64,000 bases of DNA from the NCBI GenBank assembly GCA_016714765.1, contig JADKCF010000042.1:43895-107894 (forward strand), given 5' to 3'. The number at the start of each line of letters is the position of its first letter. The first letter of the stretch is position 1. A program made the translations under genes and the position numbers. This document shows, piece after piece, positions 35,749-46,700 of the stretch. Origin of the DNA: Saprospiraceae bacterium (GTDB lineage: Bacteria > Bacteroidota > Bacteroidia > Chitinophagales > Saprospiraceae). Under the pieces are notes generated by a model. The model ran no database searches and was not told where the DNA came from. It saw only the letters and a program-made list of their open reading frames with translations.

Positions 35749-36879
35749 ATGACATTCAAAATAGAAAATAAAGATCCGGGCTCTGCAGCCAGAGCTGGTA
35801 CTATCACTACAGCTCATGGAGATATACAGACACCTATATTCATGCCTGTGGGGACGCAGGGAACCGTGAAAGGTATACACCAGTCTGAGATTCGGGATGT
35901 GGTCAATGCACAAATCATACTCGGCAACACCTACCACCTCTACCTGCGTCCCGGGACTGATATTCTAAAAAAAGCCGGAGGATTGCATAAGTTTATGAAT
36001 TGGGATTTGCCTATCCTCACAGACAGTGGCGGGTATCAGGTTTACTCTCTCAAAGGCATGCGCAAAATCACAGAAGAAGGAGTCAAGTTTCAGTCGCACG
36101 TAGATGGATCAAGACATTTTTTCAGTCCTGAATCAGTCATGGACATACAGCGGATCATAGGGGCAGATATTGTGATGGCTTTTGATGAATGTACACCATA
36201 CCCATGCGAATACAATTACGCCAAAAACTCTATGAATATGACTCATAGATGGCTGTTAAGATGTATAAAACGAATGGAGGAGACTGAGCCGGCATATGAT
36301 TATCCTCAGACGTTTGCGCCTATTGTACAGGGTAGCACATATCCCGACCTCCGCAAAGAGTCAGCTGAGTTTATAGCTGCTCAGGGTCAGGATATGAATG
36401 CCATCGGAGGCCTCTCAGTAGGTGAGCCACACGAAGATATGTACGCAATGACTGATCTGGTATGTAATATCCTTCCAACTGACAAGCCAAGATACCTGAT
36501 GGGAGTAGGACTACCTGAAAACATCCTGGAAAGCATCGCTTTGGGTATAGATATGTTTGATTGTGTACTGCCATCCCGCAATGCGAGACACGGTCTCCTT
36601 TACACTAAAAATGGACTCATCAATATCAAAAATGCCAAATGGCAAGATGACTTCAGCCCAATAGATGCTGACAGCCCGGCAATAACCAGCAGAACACACA
36701 CCAAAGCTTACCTTCGACATCTTTTTAAGGTCGAGGAGTTGCTGGGAGCTCAGATAGCCACGCTGCACAATTTAAGTTTTTTTATATGGCTTGTCACCCA
36801 AAGCAGACGAAAAATACAAGAAGGAACGTTCTATACCTGGAAGGAAGAAATGGTAAAATCAGTCAGTCAGAGACTATAA
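35749..36879 (+). CDS. tgt: Queuine tRNA-ribosyltransferase (tRNA-guanine transglycosylase)
   Basis: Tgt swaps guanine 34 of Asn, Asp, His and Tyr tRNAs for preQ1. The 376-residue protein has the TIM-barrel pattern ILTDSGGYQVYSL (active-site Asp in LTDSGG), AFDECTPYPC, the nucleophile region FDCVLPSRNARHGLLYT, and GVGLPENILESIALGIDMFD. The usual C-terminal zinc motif C-x-C-x2-C is replaced here by a non-cysteine segment (SPAITSRTHTKAYLRHLF), so the zinc site appears lost. LptF/G follows 7 bp downstream and rodA precedes it by 4 bp. Confidence 0.93.
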   Translation: MTFKIENKDPGSAARAGTITTAHGDIQTPIFMPVGTQGTVKGIHQSEIRDVVNAQIILGNTYHLYLRPGTDILKKAGGLHKFMNWDLPILTDSGGYQVYSLKGMRKITEEGVKFQSHVDGSRHFFSPESVMDIQRIIGADIVMAFDECTPYPCEYNYAKNSMNMTHRWLLRCIKRMEETEPAYDYPQTFAPIVQGSTYPDLRKESAEFIAAQGQDMNAIGGLSVGEPHEDMYAMTDLVCNILPTDKPRYLMGVGLPENILESIALGIDMFDCVLPSRNARHGLLYTKNGLINIKNAKWQDDFSPIDADSPAITSRTHTKAYLRHLFKVEELLGAQIATLHNLSFFIWLVTQSRRKIQEGTFYTWKEEMVKSVSQRL

Positions 36880-36886
36880 AGTTGAT

Positions 36887-37972
36887 ATGAAAATATTAGA
36901 TTGGTATATTGTAAAAAAATATCTCAGCACGTTTTTCTTTACGATGCTGCTGATAACTATGATAGCTGTTACTATCGATTATTTCGAAAGGGTAGATAAG
37001 TTTATCAATTCCAATCTATCTATGAAGGAAATTGCAACGGGCTATTACCTTCATTTTATACCGTGGATCAATGGTCTTTTATGGCCACTCTTTGCTTTGC
37101 TTGCGGTTATTTTTTTTACTTCCAGAATGGCTAAAAACAGCGAAATCATCAGTATACTAAGTGCAAGAGTCAGTTATGCCAGATTTATCAGGCCTTACAT
37201 GATAGGTGCAGGTATCTTGGCAGTTTTATTGTGGTTCGGCAACAACTACGTCATACCCAAAAGCAACAGGCTCAAAAATGAGTTTGAAAGTCAATATATT
37301 CGTGCCAGCACCAAAACTACCCTTAATCACAACATCCATTTCTGGCTGTCCCCTACTGAAAAAGTGTATATCAGAAGTTATTCCAGTAGTGACAGTTCAG
37401 GCAGAACATTCAGACTGGAAAGAATCATTGACAACCAACTTGTTTACGCGCTGAAAGCTAACAAAATAAAGTTTTTGGGCCCTCCCAACAAGTGGAGGCT
37501 GGAAGCTTATGAAGTCAGAACTTTTGGTGAACTCACTGAAAATATCATCTCCAAACCCAATGAACATATGGACACTGTTTTCAATTTTGTGCCCAGGGAT
37601 TTTACCCGATACACTAAACAAATGGAAATGATGAATACTTCAGACCTGAAAGAGTTTCTTAAATATGAGCAGGAAAAAGGTCTGGACTCCGGTAAAAAAT
37701 ATAGCATAGAACTCTACCGAAGGACAGCTGACCCATTTACCATTTTCATACTGACACTGATTGGCGTCGCTGTTGCATCCCGTAAAGTTAGAGGTGGGAT
37801 GGGCTTTCACATTGCAGCCGGGGTTGTAATAGGTGCTGTTTTTGTCATCCTGTCCAAGTTCAGTACTACCTTCTCTACCAATCTTTCATTACCCCCGGGT
37901 ATTGGCGTATGGATTCCAAATATATTCTTTTCCATAGTAGCATGGTACCTGGTCAAGACAGCCCAAAAATAA
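36887..37972 (+). CDS. LPS export permease of the LptF/LptG (YjgP/YjgQ) family
   Basis: The 361-residue protein is half of the inner-membrane LptBFG transporter that extracts lipopolysaccharide. It starts MKILDWYIVKKYLSTFFFTM and has three N-terminal helices, a soluble periplasmic beta-jellyroll (about 125-270) and three C-terminal helices with VASRKVRGGMGFHIAAGVVIGAV. It cannot be decided from sequence whether it is LptF or LptG. It is the last gene of the rodA-tgt run and ends 6 bp from the convergent prfA stop. Confidence 0.9.
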   Translation: MKILDWYIVKKYLSTFFFTMLLITMIAVTIDYFERVDKFINSNLSMKEIATGYYLHFIPWINGLLWPLFALLAVIFFTSRMAKNSEIISILSARVSYARFIRPYMIGAGILAVLLWFGNNYVIPKSNRLKNEFESQYIRASTKTTLNHNIHFWLSPTEKVYIRSYSSSDSSGRTFRLERIIDNQLVYALKANKIKFLGPPNKWRLEAYEVRTFGELTENIISKPNEHMDTVFNFVPRDFTRYTKQMEMMNTSDLKEFLKYEQEKGLDSGKKYSIELYRRTADPFTIFILTLIGVAVASRKVRGGMGFHIAAGVVIGAVFVILSKFSTTFSTNLSLPPGIGVWIPNIFFSIVAWYLVKTAQK

Positions 37973-37978
37973 GATATT

Positions 37979-39046
37979 TTATTCTTCTCCCCCTTTCATT
38001 TTTTCTGCATTTTCGGCACGCTGCAGTGAAGAAATGATTTCTTCCAGATCACCCTCGACTACTCGGTCCAAATTATAGAGCGTAAGATTTATCCTGTGAT
38101 CAGTGAGTCTGTTTTGTGGATAATTATAGGTGCGTATCTTATCTGACCTGTCACCTGTGCCTACGAGTGACTTTCTTTTATCTTTTTGTTCGAGATAGGA
38201 TTTTTCCCTTGCTGCTTCTTTTATTTTAACATAAAGGCGGGAGAGCGCTATTTCTCTGTTTTTGTGTTGTGACCTTGAGTCCGTACTTTCTGCTACAATA
38301 CCTGTGGGAAGGTGGGTGAATCTTACTCCTGATTCTGTTTTATTGACATGTTGTCCTCCGGCACCTTGAGCCCTGAAGGTATCCGTCCGGAGTTCATCTT
38401 TGCGTATATCTATGTCCTCTTCTTCGAAAATCGGCATGACTACTACAGTTGCCGCAGATGTATGTACCCTGCCCTGAGATTCAGTTTTAGGCACTCTTTG
38501 TACTCTGTGGGCACCTGATTCGAACTTGAGTTTGCCGTATACATCATCTCCGTACACTTCCAGCACTACCTTATTGTATCCACCTACAGAACCAAAATTT
38601 TCGTCTATCAGTTCGGTTTTCCATCCCTGATTTTCGAAATACTTAGTATACATACGGTACAGATCACCGGCAAATATGCTGGCTTCATCCCCTCCTGTTC
38701 CCGATCTGATCTCAAAGACTACATCCTTACTGTCTTCCGGGTCTTTTGGTATCAGTAGAAATTTGATTTTTTCTTCCAACTCATCGAGTCTCGGTTTTAA
38801 TGCCGCCAGCTCCATTTCTGCCATCTCTTTCATTTCAGGATCAGGGTCCTTGAGCATGGCTTTGGCACTTTCTATATTGGCTGCAGTCGTTTTGTAATCT
38901 TTGAAAGTAACTACTATCTCCGTCAGGTCTTTATATTCCTTATTTATTTTGGCAAACTGCTTCATATCCGCCAGAACATCAGGATCCGATAGTTTCTCTT
39001 CTAGATAATAAAACCTGTCCTGTATTGCTTCCAGTTTGTCTAACAT
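37979..39046 (-). CDS. prfA: Peptide chain release factor 1
   Basis: RF1 ends translation at UAA and UAG. The 355-residue protein has the GGQ hydrolysis motif at 230-232 in RAQGAGGQHVNKTESGV, and the stop-codon recognition tripeptide P-K-T at 186-188 (HRVQRVPKTESQGR). The SGTGGDEASIF segment (115-124) is typical. The length fits RF1. It converges with the LptF/G gene and is transcribed away from scpA, which lies upstream in the same direction with a 52 bp gap. Confidence 0.95.
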   Translation of the reverse strand: MLDKLEAIQDRFYYLEEKLSDPDVLADMKQFAKINKEYKDLTEIVVTFKDYKTTAANIESAKAMLKDPDPEMKEMAEMELAALKPRLDELEEKIKFLLIPKDPEDSKDVVFEIRSGTGGDEASIFAGDLYRMYTKYFENQGWKTELIDENFGSVGGYNKVVLEVYGDDVYGKLKFESGAHRVQRVPKTESQGRVHTSAATVVVMPIFEEEDIDIRKDELRTDTFRAQGAGGQHVNKTESGVRFTHLPTGIVAESTDSRSQHKNREIALSRLYVKIKEAAREKSYLEQKDKRKSLVGTGDRSDKIRTYNYPQNRLTDHRINLTLYNLDRVVEGDLEEIISSLQRAENAEKMKGGEE

Positions 39047-39066
39047 GGGTGTTTCAGAATTTTACG

Positions 39067-39074
39067 CAAAATTA
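39067..39074 (-). promoter_or_regulatory. -7 box upstream of prfA
   Basis: The minus-strand octamer TAATTTTG lies 20 bp before the ATG at 39046. It matches TAnnTTTG; no -33 TTTG at 19 bp is clear. Confidence 0.3.
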
Positions 39075-39097
39075 AATAAATATTATAAATATGAACG

Positions 39098-39850
39098 TCA
39101 GGCTTTTTGATCCCGGTCCATCGCAGACAACCAAAAGTTATTCACGCCTTCCCCTTGGATCAGTTCGACGGTCTGCATATTGAGTAATTCCAGTAAGGCT
39201 ATAAAGGTGACGATAGCGTGTATTCGATTTTCAAGCTTCATAAAAATGGTTTCGAATCGTATTTGCTGCCCTTTTGGCAATTTTCGCATGATAAAAGTCT
39301 GCTGATCTTCTATGGTATACTCAAACTTTGCAATCTGATGTTTGGGTCTGTTGAGGTCGTCTTCGTAGTTTTTCATTACCTGCTGGAATATTTGCAGCAA
39401 CTTAAACAGATTCAGGGACTCAAGCTCAATGTCGACAAGGGCTTTTTCAGCTATATGTTTGAGCTCCTCGCTGACATTACCACGTGTATGTCTGAAATGC
39501 CTGTTGTCCTCCAGATTACTCATTTCTTCGAGTATAGACTTGTATTTTTTATACTCAAGTAATTTTTGAGCAAGCTCTTCCCTTGGATCGATTTCGTTAC
39601 CCTCTTCGTCCAGCTCTTTGCGGGGAATGAGCATCTTGGCCTTGATCCGCATCAGGGTCGCAGCCACTAAAATAAACTCACTCGCTACATCAATATCCAA
39701 TGACTCCAATTGGCGTATATACCCCAAAAAATCATTAGTAATCTGTGCTATAGGTATGTCATTGATATCAAGCTCATCCCGTTCTATAAAAAACAGAAGA
39801 AGATCAAAAGGGCCCTCGAAGTGCTGAATCTTGATAGTGAATGACTCCAT
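39098..39850 (-). CDS. scpA: Segregation and condensation protein A
   Basis: ScpA is the kleisin of the Smc-ScpA-ScpB condensin that organises the chromosome. The 250-residue protein starts MESFTIKIQHFEGPFDLLLF, the family N-terminus, with DINDIPIAQITNDFLGYI and EFILVAATLMRIKAKMLIPR following. The C-terminal winged-helix part has FIALLELLNMQTVELIQGEG. No scpB or smc lies in the window. The gene is transcribed toward prfA. Confidence 0.9.
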   Translation of the reverse strand: MESFTIKIQHFEGPFDLLLFFIERDELDINDIPIAQITNDFLGYIRQLESLDIDVASEFILVAATLMRIKAKMLIPRKELDEEGNEIDPREELAQKLLEYKKYKSILEEMSNLEDNRHFRHTRGNVSEELKHIAEKALVDIELESLNLFKLLQIFQQVMKNYEDDLNRPKHQIAKFEYTIEDQQTFIMRKLPKGQQIRFETIFMKLENRIHAIVTFIALLELLNMQTVELIQGEGVNNFWLSAMDRDQKA

Positions 39851-39980
39851 GCTGCAAATATAAGCAGAAAATCATGGAAAAATGGCGACTTTTGTTTACA
39901 TTATTCAAGACAGGGGTCGTACACAACCAAAAATTCATTTCTGCTGATAGATTACTGCTAAAAAATAATCTATGTAAAGT

Positions 39981-40721
39981 TCATTTCAAGACTGCACTAT
40001 TGACTTCCATTTTTTTCTTGATCTGGTACTTTTCATAAAAATAAGACAGGATGCCCATAAATAAAAGGGAAGGCAATAAGTTTTCGAGTCTTATTTCGCC
40101 TATTTTTAGCAAAAGAAAGGAAATACCAATAATAAGGACTCCTCCTACTGCACTGAGGCTGTCTATGACCAGGCTGCTAAAAATACCCTTTAGCCGAGAA
40201 GCAAGCATTGTGATACCTCCTTGAAAAATAAACATAGGAATAATGGAAAACAAAACCCCGATACCGTATGTCGAAGCCAGTGCGATAGATGAAAAACCAT
40301 CCAGCAGGGATTTTACATATAGCAGTTCTTTTTTGTTTTGCAAACCCTCCTCCAGTGCCCCTACGATGGTCATCGATCCTACACAAAAGAGTAAAAAAGC
40401 AGTGATCAACCCTTCAGAAAATTGCGAATCGCTATTTCCTATCCATTGTTTGAGTATATCTGAGAGATCATTAAAAATAGTATCTACCCGTACAGTCTGA
40501 CCAAATATAGCCCCAATAATCAGACTAAAAATGAAAACAAGCAGATATCCCTCAGGAAGGCGCAATGACATTTTTATACCTATCAGTAGCGTACCCAGCC
40601 CCACCGCCTGAAAAACGATTTCCTGTACTTCTTCAGAGAAAAATTGTTTTAACCATAACCCAATGATGCTTCCTGTTGTTACTGTTAACATGTTGATTAT
40701 TGTTGCTTTGGGCCAGATCAT
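39981..40721 (-). CDS. DUF554 membrane protein (YdfK-like)
   Basis: With the ATG at 40719-40721 the protein has 246 residues and about six to seven hydrophobic helices. DUF554 features are IINMLTVTTGSIIGLWLKQF at the start, VGLGTLLIGIKMSLR, and FLLFCVGSMTIVGALEEGL, followed by DGFSSIALASTYGIGVLFS. Function is unknown; some relatives are called transport proteins. It is divergent from lpxK with a 56 bp gap. Confidence 0.85.
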   Translation of the reverse strand: MIWPKATIINMLTVTTGSIIGLWLKQFFSEEVQEIVFQAVGLGTLLIGIKMSLRLPEGYLLVFIFSLIIGAIFGQTVRVDTIFNDLSDILKQWIGNSDSQFSEGLITAFLLFCVGSMTIVGALEEGLQNKKELLYVKSLLDGFSSIALASTYGIGVLFSIIPMFIFQGGITMLASRLKGIFSSLVIDSLSAVGGVLIIGISFLLLKIGEIRLENLLPSLLFMGILSYFYEKYQIKKKMEVNSAVLK

Positions 40722-40777
40722 TTCTATGTATTGATATAAAGTACAATAATAATCCACAAAAATGATAAATACAATAT

Positions 40778-41845
40778 ATGTTCAGAAGAAATGTTATCAA
40801 AGTTTTACTTTCGCCATTTGCCCTCCTATATGGCATCATCATCTCAGTGATAAATTTTTTCTATGACATAGGGCTACTTAAAGCTTCGCGATTCAGTGTA
40901 CCAGTCATATGTGTCGGTAATCTTACTATCGGTGGAGCAGGCAAAACCCCACACATAGAATATCTTATTGACCTGCTGAAAGATTACATCGATGTTGCTA
41001 CATTGAGCCGTGGATACAAAAGAGAAACGAAGGGTTTCAGATATGTGCAGCCTAGTGATACAGCTTTGTTGGCCGGAGATGAACCATTGCAATACAAACG
41101 TAAATATCCGGAGATTGTCGTAGCTGTGTCTGAAAGCAGGGCATATGCTATACCTCAGATTTTGCAGCAATATCCGCGCACACAGGCCATTTTGCTGGAT
41201 GATGCATTCCAGCATAGAGCTGTAAAACCCGGTCTAAGCATACTCCTCACGGCCTACGGAGCATTGTTTACAGAAGATTATTTGTTGCCTTCGGGCAGGC
41301 TGAGGGAGTGGCGCTCCGCTTACAAAAGAGCAGACATGATTATTGTATCCAAATGCCCGTTCTCTCTGACGGTAGCACAAAAAGAAAAAATGATTCGGGA
41401 AATCAACCCTGCTCATTACCAGAAAATATATTTTTCATACTATCAATATGGTTATCCCTACAGTTTTTACGGGCCGCAGCAACACATTTCTCTGGACAAA
41501 GGTCTGGATGTCATCTTATTAAGTGCCATTGCCAATACAGAGTACCTAATTCAATATCTGGACGAAAATGTTGCATCTGTTCACGAAATAGAATTTGCGG
41601 ATCACCATGTTTTTGACAGTTATGATATAGAAAGAATCGGTAAAGCATATGAAAATCTGCCTTCAGACAGAAAATTGATTCTTACAACTGAAAAAGATGC
41701 TATGAGGCTGGAATTGCATAGAGAATTATTGCAAAGTAAAAACATTCCTGTGTACATACTTCCGGCAAAAGTGCAGTTTCACTTTGATGAAGGCGAAGAT
41801 TTTGACAAAGATATCAGGAATTTTTTGTTAAGTTTTGAAGTATAA
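40778..41845 (+). CDS. lpxK: Tetraacyldisaccharide 4'-kinase
   Basis: LpxK phosphorylates the lipid A disaccharide at the 4' position on the inner membrane. The 355-residue protein has an N-terminal membrane-associated helix (about 8-28), VPVICVGNLTIGGAGKTPHI with the P-loop, TLSRGYKRETKG, and a QAILLDDAFQHRAVKPGLSI segment typical of the family. It is a single gene, divergent from the DUF554 gene and followed by the Na/Pi transporter. Lipid A synthesis is supported together with the LptF/G permease. Confidence 0.92.
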   Translation: MFRRNVIKVLLSPFALLYGIIISVINFFYDIGLLKASRFSVPVICVGNLTIGGAGKTPHIEYLIDLLKDYIDVATLSRGYKRETKGFRYVQPSDTALLAGDEPLQYKRKYPEIVVAVSESRAYAIPQILQQYPRTQAILLDDAFQHRAVKPGLSILLTAYGALFTEDYLLPSGRLREWRSAYKRADMIIVSKCPFSLTVAQKEKMIREINPAHYQKIYFSYYQYGYPYSFYGPQQHISLDKGLDVILLSAIANTEYLIQYLDENVASVHEIEFADHHVFDSYDIERIGKAYENLPSDRKLILTTEKDAMRLELHRELLQSKNIPVYILPAKVQFHFDEGEDFDKDIRNFLLSFEV

Positions 41846-41879
41846 CAGTCAAATAAATGGCTATCCCGTAATTAAGCAC

Positions 41880-41887
41880 TAATTTTG
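41880..41887 (+). promoter_or_regulatory. -7 box upstream of the Na/Pi transporter
   Basis: TAATTTTG matches TAnnTTTG and lies 39 bp before the ATG at 41927. The -33 element is imperfect. Confidence 0.35.
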
Positions 41888-41926
41888 TGAGTGGGAAATA
41901 TTAGTGATTATTCATCAATGATATAA

Positions 41927-43630
41927 ATGGAATTTGGTCTGTTTAATGTGTTGCAAATAGCTGGGGCTGTAGCCATGTTTATATATGGTATGAAGCTCAT
42001 GAGTGATGGCATTCAAAAAGCCGCCGGTAGCCAGTTCAGAAATGTATTAAGCAATATCACCAGCAATAAATGGGTAGGTTTCATAAGTGGATTTCTGATC
42101 ACAGGCTTGATACAATCGTCTTCGGCTACTACAGTTATGACAGTAAGTTTTGTCAATGCAGGTCTGCTGTCTGTTGCTGAATCAGTGAGTCTGATCATGG
42201 GTGCTAATGTAGGGACAACCGTCACCGGTTGGCTGGTCTCCCTTTTCGGATTCAGAATCAGCCTCAGCGAATATGCAGTTCCTCTTTTTGCGGTTGGGGT
42301 TCCAATGCTGTTTTACACTAAAAGAAAAATCAAGTATTGGGGCGAATTTTTACTGGGATTTTCATTGATTTTTATCAGTCTTACCTTTCTGAGAGATGCT
42401 GTACCCGTGTTTAATGAGAACACCCTTCTCTTCGATTGGCTGAAAAATTTTACTCAGCATGGGCTACTTTCCAGACTGTTTTTTGTCTTGGTCGGTATCA
42501 TCATTACAGTGCTGGTTCAATCCTCGAGTGTAGCCATGGCTATCACACTGACCATGTGTGCTCAGGGCTGGTTACCTGTAGAAATAGCAGCTTCCCTCAT
42601 ACTTGGTGAGAACATAGGCACTACTTCCACAGCTTTGTTTGCATCACTTTTTGCCAATAGAGAAGCCCGAATTACTGCACGTATTCACTGTTTGTTTAAT
42701 ATTATTGGGTCCTTGTGGATGGTGATCCTGATACCCTGGTTCTTGCCACTTTTGTCTGATGCGATGCATTTTTTGTTTGGCACTCAAGATATTTATACCA
42801 ATAATACAGATATGACAATAGGCCTTTCTGCTTTCCATACAGCTTTCAACCTACTCAATTCACTCCTGCTCATGTATTTTCCTAAATGGCTCATTGGACT
42901 CGCCTCGCTGGGACTTAAAAAAGATGGAGATGAATCCGGCAGTACCAAGGAAGATTTTAAAATCAAAATACTCAACAACTCCGGTAACATGCCTGAAATG
43001 GCGACCATACAATTACAGCAGGAAATACGCAATTTTGGTGAATTGATACAGAACATGGCTGCCTGTTTTAAAATTATAGTCAATACAACCGACGTCAAAA
43101 AACAACAAAAACTGATTAAAAAAATAATCCAGTATGAAAAAATAACAGACACGCTGGAGACCGATATTACTGAATATATCACTTCTCTATCCAGTCAGGA
43201 GGTCACACCCGAAACTAGCCTCATATTCAGAAATGTTCTTAATATCAGCAATGAGCTGGAAAGAATGGCTGACATTTACTACCAACTAGCCTTAACATTC
43301 CAGAAAAAAACGGAAGAAAACGTGTACTTTTTACCTGAGCAGAGAGAAAAAATAAATATCTTGTCAGATCTGCTGGATGAAGCTATTCGAATCATGAATG
43401 AAAACCTGGCCTCTGTGGATTATAAAAATGTAAAAAAATATTATGCACAAAAAACTGAAAAACTGATCAATCAGCAAAGGGACAGGATGCGCTCAGAACA
43501 CGCTTCCAAACTGGGTCTTCCTGACTACAACCTTAAATCAGCAATGGTTTACAGCAATGTATTTTTGTCTCTTGAGCGTATAGGGGACCATGTAATTCAG
43601 GTAACAGAAACTCTGGCGGGTCAGACCTAA
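41927..43630 (+). CDS. Na/Pi cotransporter family protein with PhoU-like tail
   Basis: The 567-residue protein has two Na/Pi-cotransporter repeats in the membrane part, with the phosphate motifs GLIQSSSATTVMTVSF and VLVQSSSVAMAITLTM. It ends in a cytoplasmic helical PhoU-like domain (about 350-560; NISNELERMADIYYQLALTF and SLERIGDHVIQVTE). Phosphate uptake driven by sodium is inferred from the family. It lies between lpxK and the helicase gene, single. Confidence 0.9.
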   Translation: MEFGLFNVLQIAGAVAMFIYGMKLMSDGIQKAAGSQFRNVLSNITSNKWVGFISGFLITGLIQSSSATTVMTVSFVNAGLLSVAESVSLIMGANVGTTVTGWLVSLFGFRISLSEYAVPLFAVGVPMLFYTKRKIKYWGEFLLGFSLIFISLTFLRDAVPVFNENTLLFDWLKNFTQHGLLSRLFFVLVGIIITVLVQSSSVAMAITLTMCAQGWLPVEIAASLILGENIGTTSTALFASLFANREARITARIHCLFNIIGSLWMVILIPWFLPLLSDAMHFLFGTQDIYTNNTDMTIGLSAFHTAFNLLNSLLLMYFPKWLIGLASLGLKKDGDESGSTKEDFKIKILNNSGNMPEMATIQLQQEIRNFGELIQNMAACFKIIVNTTDVKKQQKLIKKIIQYEKITDTLETDITEYITSLSSQEVTPETSLIFRNVLNISNELERMADIYYQLALTFQKKTEENVYFLPEQREKINILSDLLDEAIRIMNENLASVDYKNVKKYYAQKTEKLINQQRDRMRSEHASKLGLPDYNLKSAMVYSNVFLSLERIGDHVIQVTETLAGQT

Positions 43631-43736
43631 GTACTTCATTTTAATCAAAACTACTGCTGAATATTTTATCCTTTTTTTTTTAACCATAATAAAACAAAAA
43701 AAATAATATTTATCTTTAGGTCTAAAACACATTATT

Positions 43737-46700
43737 ATGAATAAAATAAAACAGGAGTATCAAGCTTCCTGGCAAAAGGCTTATGAAAATCTAAATCAGC
43801 AACAGCGCCTGGCAGTAGACACCATCGAAGGACCAGTCATGACAGTTGCAGGACCCGGAACCGGTAAAACTCAGCTTTTGACTGTCCGCATAGGCAATAT
43901 CCTTCTTAAAACAGATGCCCAGCCGCACAATATACTTTGTCTTACATATACAGACGCGGGAGTCATAGCTATGAGACAAAGGCTTAGTACTTTTATCGGC
44001 GCAGAAGCTTATAATGTCAATATCAGTACATTCCATTCGTTCTGCAGTAATGTGATCCGCGAAAATCTCCAATATTTTGGTGATCTCAGAGCCTTGCAGC
44101 TTGTATCAGATGTCGAAGAGGCCGAAGTGTTCAGAGACCTTATAGATACTTTTGATGATGACCACCCTCTCAAAAGGTACAAAAGTGACGAATATTACGA
44201 AGTCCGCAGACTCAAGAAACTGTTTACAAACATGAAACAGGAAAAATGGACTTATGAAAGCATCAAAGAAGCATTTGATAAATTTGCCGCTGTTGCCCTG
44301 GACCCTGACTCATCACCGTATATATGGGGAAAATCAGGTGTGGATAAGGAAGGTAATAAGTACAAAAAAGGGGATTTTAATAAATATAAAGCAGAAGAGA
44401 ATATAGAAAAACTTATAAAAGGCGTAGCGGCTGCCAAAGAACTGGACCAATACAACAAACTGATGCTGGCCAGAGAGAGGTATGATTACCATGATATGAT
44501 ATTATGGGTCATAGACAAGTTTAATAAACATGATGAACTTTTGGGTAAGTATCAGGAAAGGTATCAGTATATCCTGGTGGACGAATACCAAGATACCAAT
44601 GGTTCCCAAAACGAACTTTTATTTAAACTGGCAGAATACTGGGACGATCCCAATTTGTTTATAGTAGGTGATGATGATCAAAGTATATTCAGATTTCAGG
44701 GTGCCAATATGGACAGCATCATTGACTTCAAAAAAAAGTATGACCCGGTAGAGATCGTCCTGAATGAAAACTACAGGTAAAGCCAAAAAATCCTGGATTG
44801 TGCCAAAACTCTGATTGAAAATAATGAAGACAGGCTGGTCCGTAAGTTTCCGCATATAGTAAAAGACCTGAAAGAATCACGTCAACCCAAACCTGTAGAC
44901 TCCCCCGAACCAGAAATCATCGAGTATCTCAATGAAGCGCAGGAAGAAGCAGGCATCATACAGAAAATCATGGAGTTGCATGAGAAGGGTGTCCTCTACA
45001 AAGAAATGGCGGTCATCTACACCAAGCATAAAACGGTAGAAAATATGGTCAGGTACTTTTCGCAAAAGAAAGTACCCATCAATGTTAAGAAAAGAGTCAA
45101 CATATTGTACGAAAACGAGGTCATCCAACTCACAAATATACTCGAATATCTGGAAGGTGAGTACACCCGTATGCACAGCAATGAAGACATGCTTTTTGAG
45201 ATTCTGCATTACAACTTCCTGGGTCTTTCTGCTCTGGATATTGCCTCTATTTCACTTTTTTGTAACAGAAAATCAGAAAACGATATCACCGATAAAAAAA
45301 TGTACCCTAAATGGAGGGAGGTAATCAGTGACTCCGAAAAACTAAGACAAGCCGGTGTCAGAAACATCGATAGCGTATTAAGGGTATCCGGAATCATAGA
45401 AGATTGGATAAAAGCCATCGCAAATGTGACTATACAAACTCTGATAGAAAAAATCCTGACAGAAGGCAACATGCTTCAAACATTGCTGAAAGATCCTGAC
45501 AAATCGTGGAAATTACTTATGGTCAACACTTATTTTGACTTCATAAAAGAGGAAGCTTCCAAAGTAAAGCTGTTTTCTCTGAAACAGGCAAATTCATTGA
45601 TCAAATTAATGAAAGATTCTAATATCGAATTGCCGGTTTATCGCATCATTTCCAATGAAAATGGCATAAACTTCATGACCGCTTATGGCTCCAAAGGCCT
45701 TGAGTTCGAGCATGTATTTATGATCAGATGCACTAAAAAAATGTGGGAAGGTAAGGCTGGACAAAATGATAACTATACATTGCCTCCCAATCTCGGAGAA
45801 GCTGTATCCATAGGTAACGATGAAGAAGACGACAGAAGATTGTTTTATGTCGCCATGACAAGGGCAAAGGAATACCTCTACATCAGCTATCCAGGAGCAG
45901 AAAACTCAGAAAAGAAGACAGAACCTTCCAAAATGATAGCAGAAATAAAAAAATCAGATGTTGACATCCTCAAAGTTAGTTTGCCTGAAGAAGATATACT
46001 GGCGTATAAAGCCGAACTGATGAAGTACAAAGTAGGTGTACCTAAGCTGATCGATGATGAGTGGGTAGACAATATTTTAAAAGACTATAAAGTCAGCGCT
46101 ACGAGCCTGAATAAATACCTTAAATGCAAACTGACATTCTACTTTGAAAACATCCTCGGCGTCCCGAAAGGCAGAAGCGCTTCTATGGGTTTCGGAAGTG
46201 CTATCCATTACGCACTGGAGCATTTTTTCAGAGATATCGAAGCTGCAGTACCCAGATCTTTGGGCAGCTTCAGCAAGTTATCTGATTTTTTTATCAAAGG
46301 CATGGACAAATACAACTCACACTTTACTACCAAAGAGTACGAAAACTATAGTACTCATGGCAATAACATACTGAAGGAGTACTATGAAGAATACTCCTCT
46401 ACGTGGTTAGTCCCGAAAAAATATGAAATTGAGCAAGAAATTAAGTTTACAGAATATCAAGGTGTACCGATTTCAGGTAAGCTGGATAGAATAAACTTTT
46501 TTGATGATCATAGCGTCACCGTCACAGATTACAAAACTGGTAGATATGATTCTTCCAAGCTAAAACCACCTGCAGGCGGAGACGATGATCTGGGAGGAGA
46601 TTACTGGAGACAAATGGTTTTTTATAAGTTGCTCCTGGATGGAGACAAAAGTCACAACTGGGTAATGAATAAGGGCATTATGGAGTTTTTAGAAAAAGAT

